Shown here piece after piece: positions 54,715 through 55,071 of a stretch of 55,071 nucleotides of DNA. The first letter of the stretch is position 1, and every line of letters starts with the position of its first letter. Under the pieces are notes generated by a model. The model had not been told where the DNA came from. It ran no database searches and was given only the letters and a program-made list of their open reading frames with translations. A program made the position numbers and the translations under genes. The stretch covers positions 1 to 55,071 of the forward strand of contig NZ_CADEPL010000026.1 of NCBI RefSeq assembly GCF_902829295.1. Direction: 5' to 3'. The stretch comes from Vogesella oryzae. GTDB taxonomy: Bacteria; Pseudomonadota; Gammaproteobacteria; Burkholderiales; Chromobacteriaceae.

Positions 54715-54900
54715 TCCATCGCAGGCCGGTCTCCGGGCTTGGCCTTGCGGGGCGACGCCTTCCCGCCCAGAGGGCAGTGGCTTGTGGTCGCTCCTGGATG
54801 ACGCGCGTCATCAGGCCTTACCGTTGCGGGGGCAGCGCCGGACTTGCACCGGCTTCCCGTTTCATCCGGCCTGTTACATGCCGGACACCTGCAGGACACG
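54715..54900 (-). promoter_or_regulatory. Cobalamin riboswitch upstream of btuB
   Basis: Minus strand: GCCGGTGCAAGTCCGGCGCT then CCCCGCAACGGTAAGGC, the conserved core, later GCCACTGCCCTCTGGGCGGG AAGGCG (B12 box region) and AGCCCGGAGACCGGCC closing. These match the conserved elements of the AdoCbl riboswitch in order. It should shut off btuB-cobU-btuF when cobalamin is plentiful; about 130 bases of leader separate it from the btuB start. Confidence 0.93.
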
Positions 54901-54901
54901 G

Positions 54902-54907
54902 ATTATA
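54902..54907 (-). promoter_or_regulatory. -10 box of the btuB operon
   Basis: TATAAT on the minus strand, just upstream of the riboswitch 5' end. No good -35 box at 16-18 bases. Confidence 0.55.
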
Positions 54908-55056
54908 CCCGCAGCCGGCGGCCCCCGCCGACATGGCCGGCAATTTGCTTATTCCGCCGCAAGACAATTGCCAGCACACCGCGCCTGCCGTATGGTCGCC
55001 GGATAAGTCATCCGCCGGCACAGCCATTGCGCCCGCCGCGCCAGTAAGGAAGCCCC

Positions 55057-55071
55057 ATGCCCCGTATTCCC
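55057..55071 (+). CDS. 5' end of a gene cut by the window edge
   Basis: ATG preceded by TAAGGA (55045-55050) opens MPRIP before the sequence ends. Position divergent to a cobalamin-regulated operon suggests a cobalamin-biosynthesis gene, but five codons do not allow a call. Confidence 0.35.

Noticed and set aside
54588-54899. N-terminal extension of BtuB
   Set aside because: The in-frame extension is the riboswitch leader; the true signal peptide starts at 54587 with a good ribosome binding site.

Overview
The window is 55 kb of chromosomal, GC-rich DNA (roughly 63-65% GC by eye) from a betaproteobacterium. Gene order suggests Neisseriales, most likely the Chromobacteriaceae side (Chromobacterium/Vogesella-like): dnaA-dnaN-gyrB diverging from rpmH-rnpA-yidD-yidC-mnmE; zapB-zapA-ssrS(6S RNA)-ygfA; aceE-aceF-lpdA with a lipoyl domain on LpdA. 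The genus is an inference. No rRNA, tRNA, CRISPR array, transposase or phage gene was seen.

Layout. 1-6.9 kb: 3' part of a TonB-dependent receptor, an EamA exporter, a methyltransferase, a periplasmic solute-binding protein, a cytochrome b562, an SMR pump divergent from a LysR regulator, and slyD. 7.3-14.1 kb: a restriction island (Vsr, C5 methyltransferase, McrB-like NTPase, DUF2357 nuclease in one minus-strand operon, with a divergent HNH endonuclease), framed by two intrinsic terminators. 14.2-23.5 kb: the replication-origin neighbourhood. 23.5-26.3 kb: a scarred region with an rfbB remnant, an orphan rfbC, trxC, a roughly 0.5 kb tandem duplication of the trxC tail and its downstream repeats, and a low-GC HEPN-like gene. 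26.4-32.8 kb: pyruvate dehydrogenase operon. 33.1-37.6 kb: bepA, then a sulfur-stress cluster (BigR-like ArsR, SulP carrier, persulfide-dioxygenase-like MBL enzyme). 37.7-43.2 kb: DUF2804, accB-like, GNAT, beta-carbonic anhydrase, nadD, rsfS, rlmH, lytic transglycosylase. 43.2-52.2 kb: holA-lptE-leuS, TauE exporter-EVE, a small membrane protein, an RcnB-like protein, ygfA-6S RNA-zapA-zapB. 51.3-55 kb: btuB-cobU-btuF under a cobalamin riboswitch.

Most striking observation: the 10-mer TGCGGCCAAC (reverse GTTGGCCGCA) occurs exactly about 45 times by hand count (23 on one strand, 22 on the other), where about 0.2 would be expected by base composition. It is present in genes and strongly enriched between genes, often as inverted pairs, including four perfect 20-bp palindromes. 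Density (about one per 1.2 kb), lack of strand polarity and inverted pairing resemble the DNA uptake sequences of Neisseriaceae, but the motif differs from the known DUS dialects. It is the best candidate here for an undescribed system.
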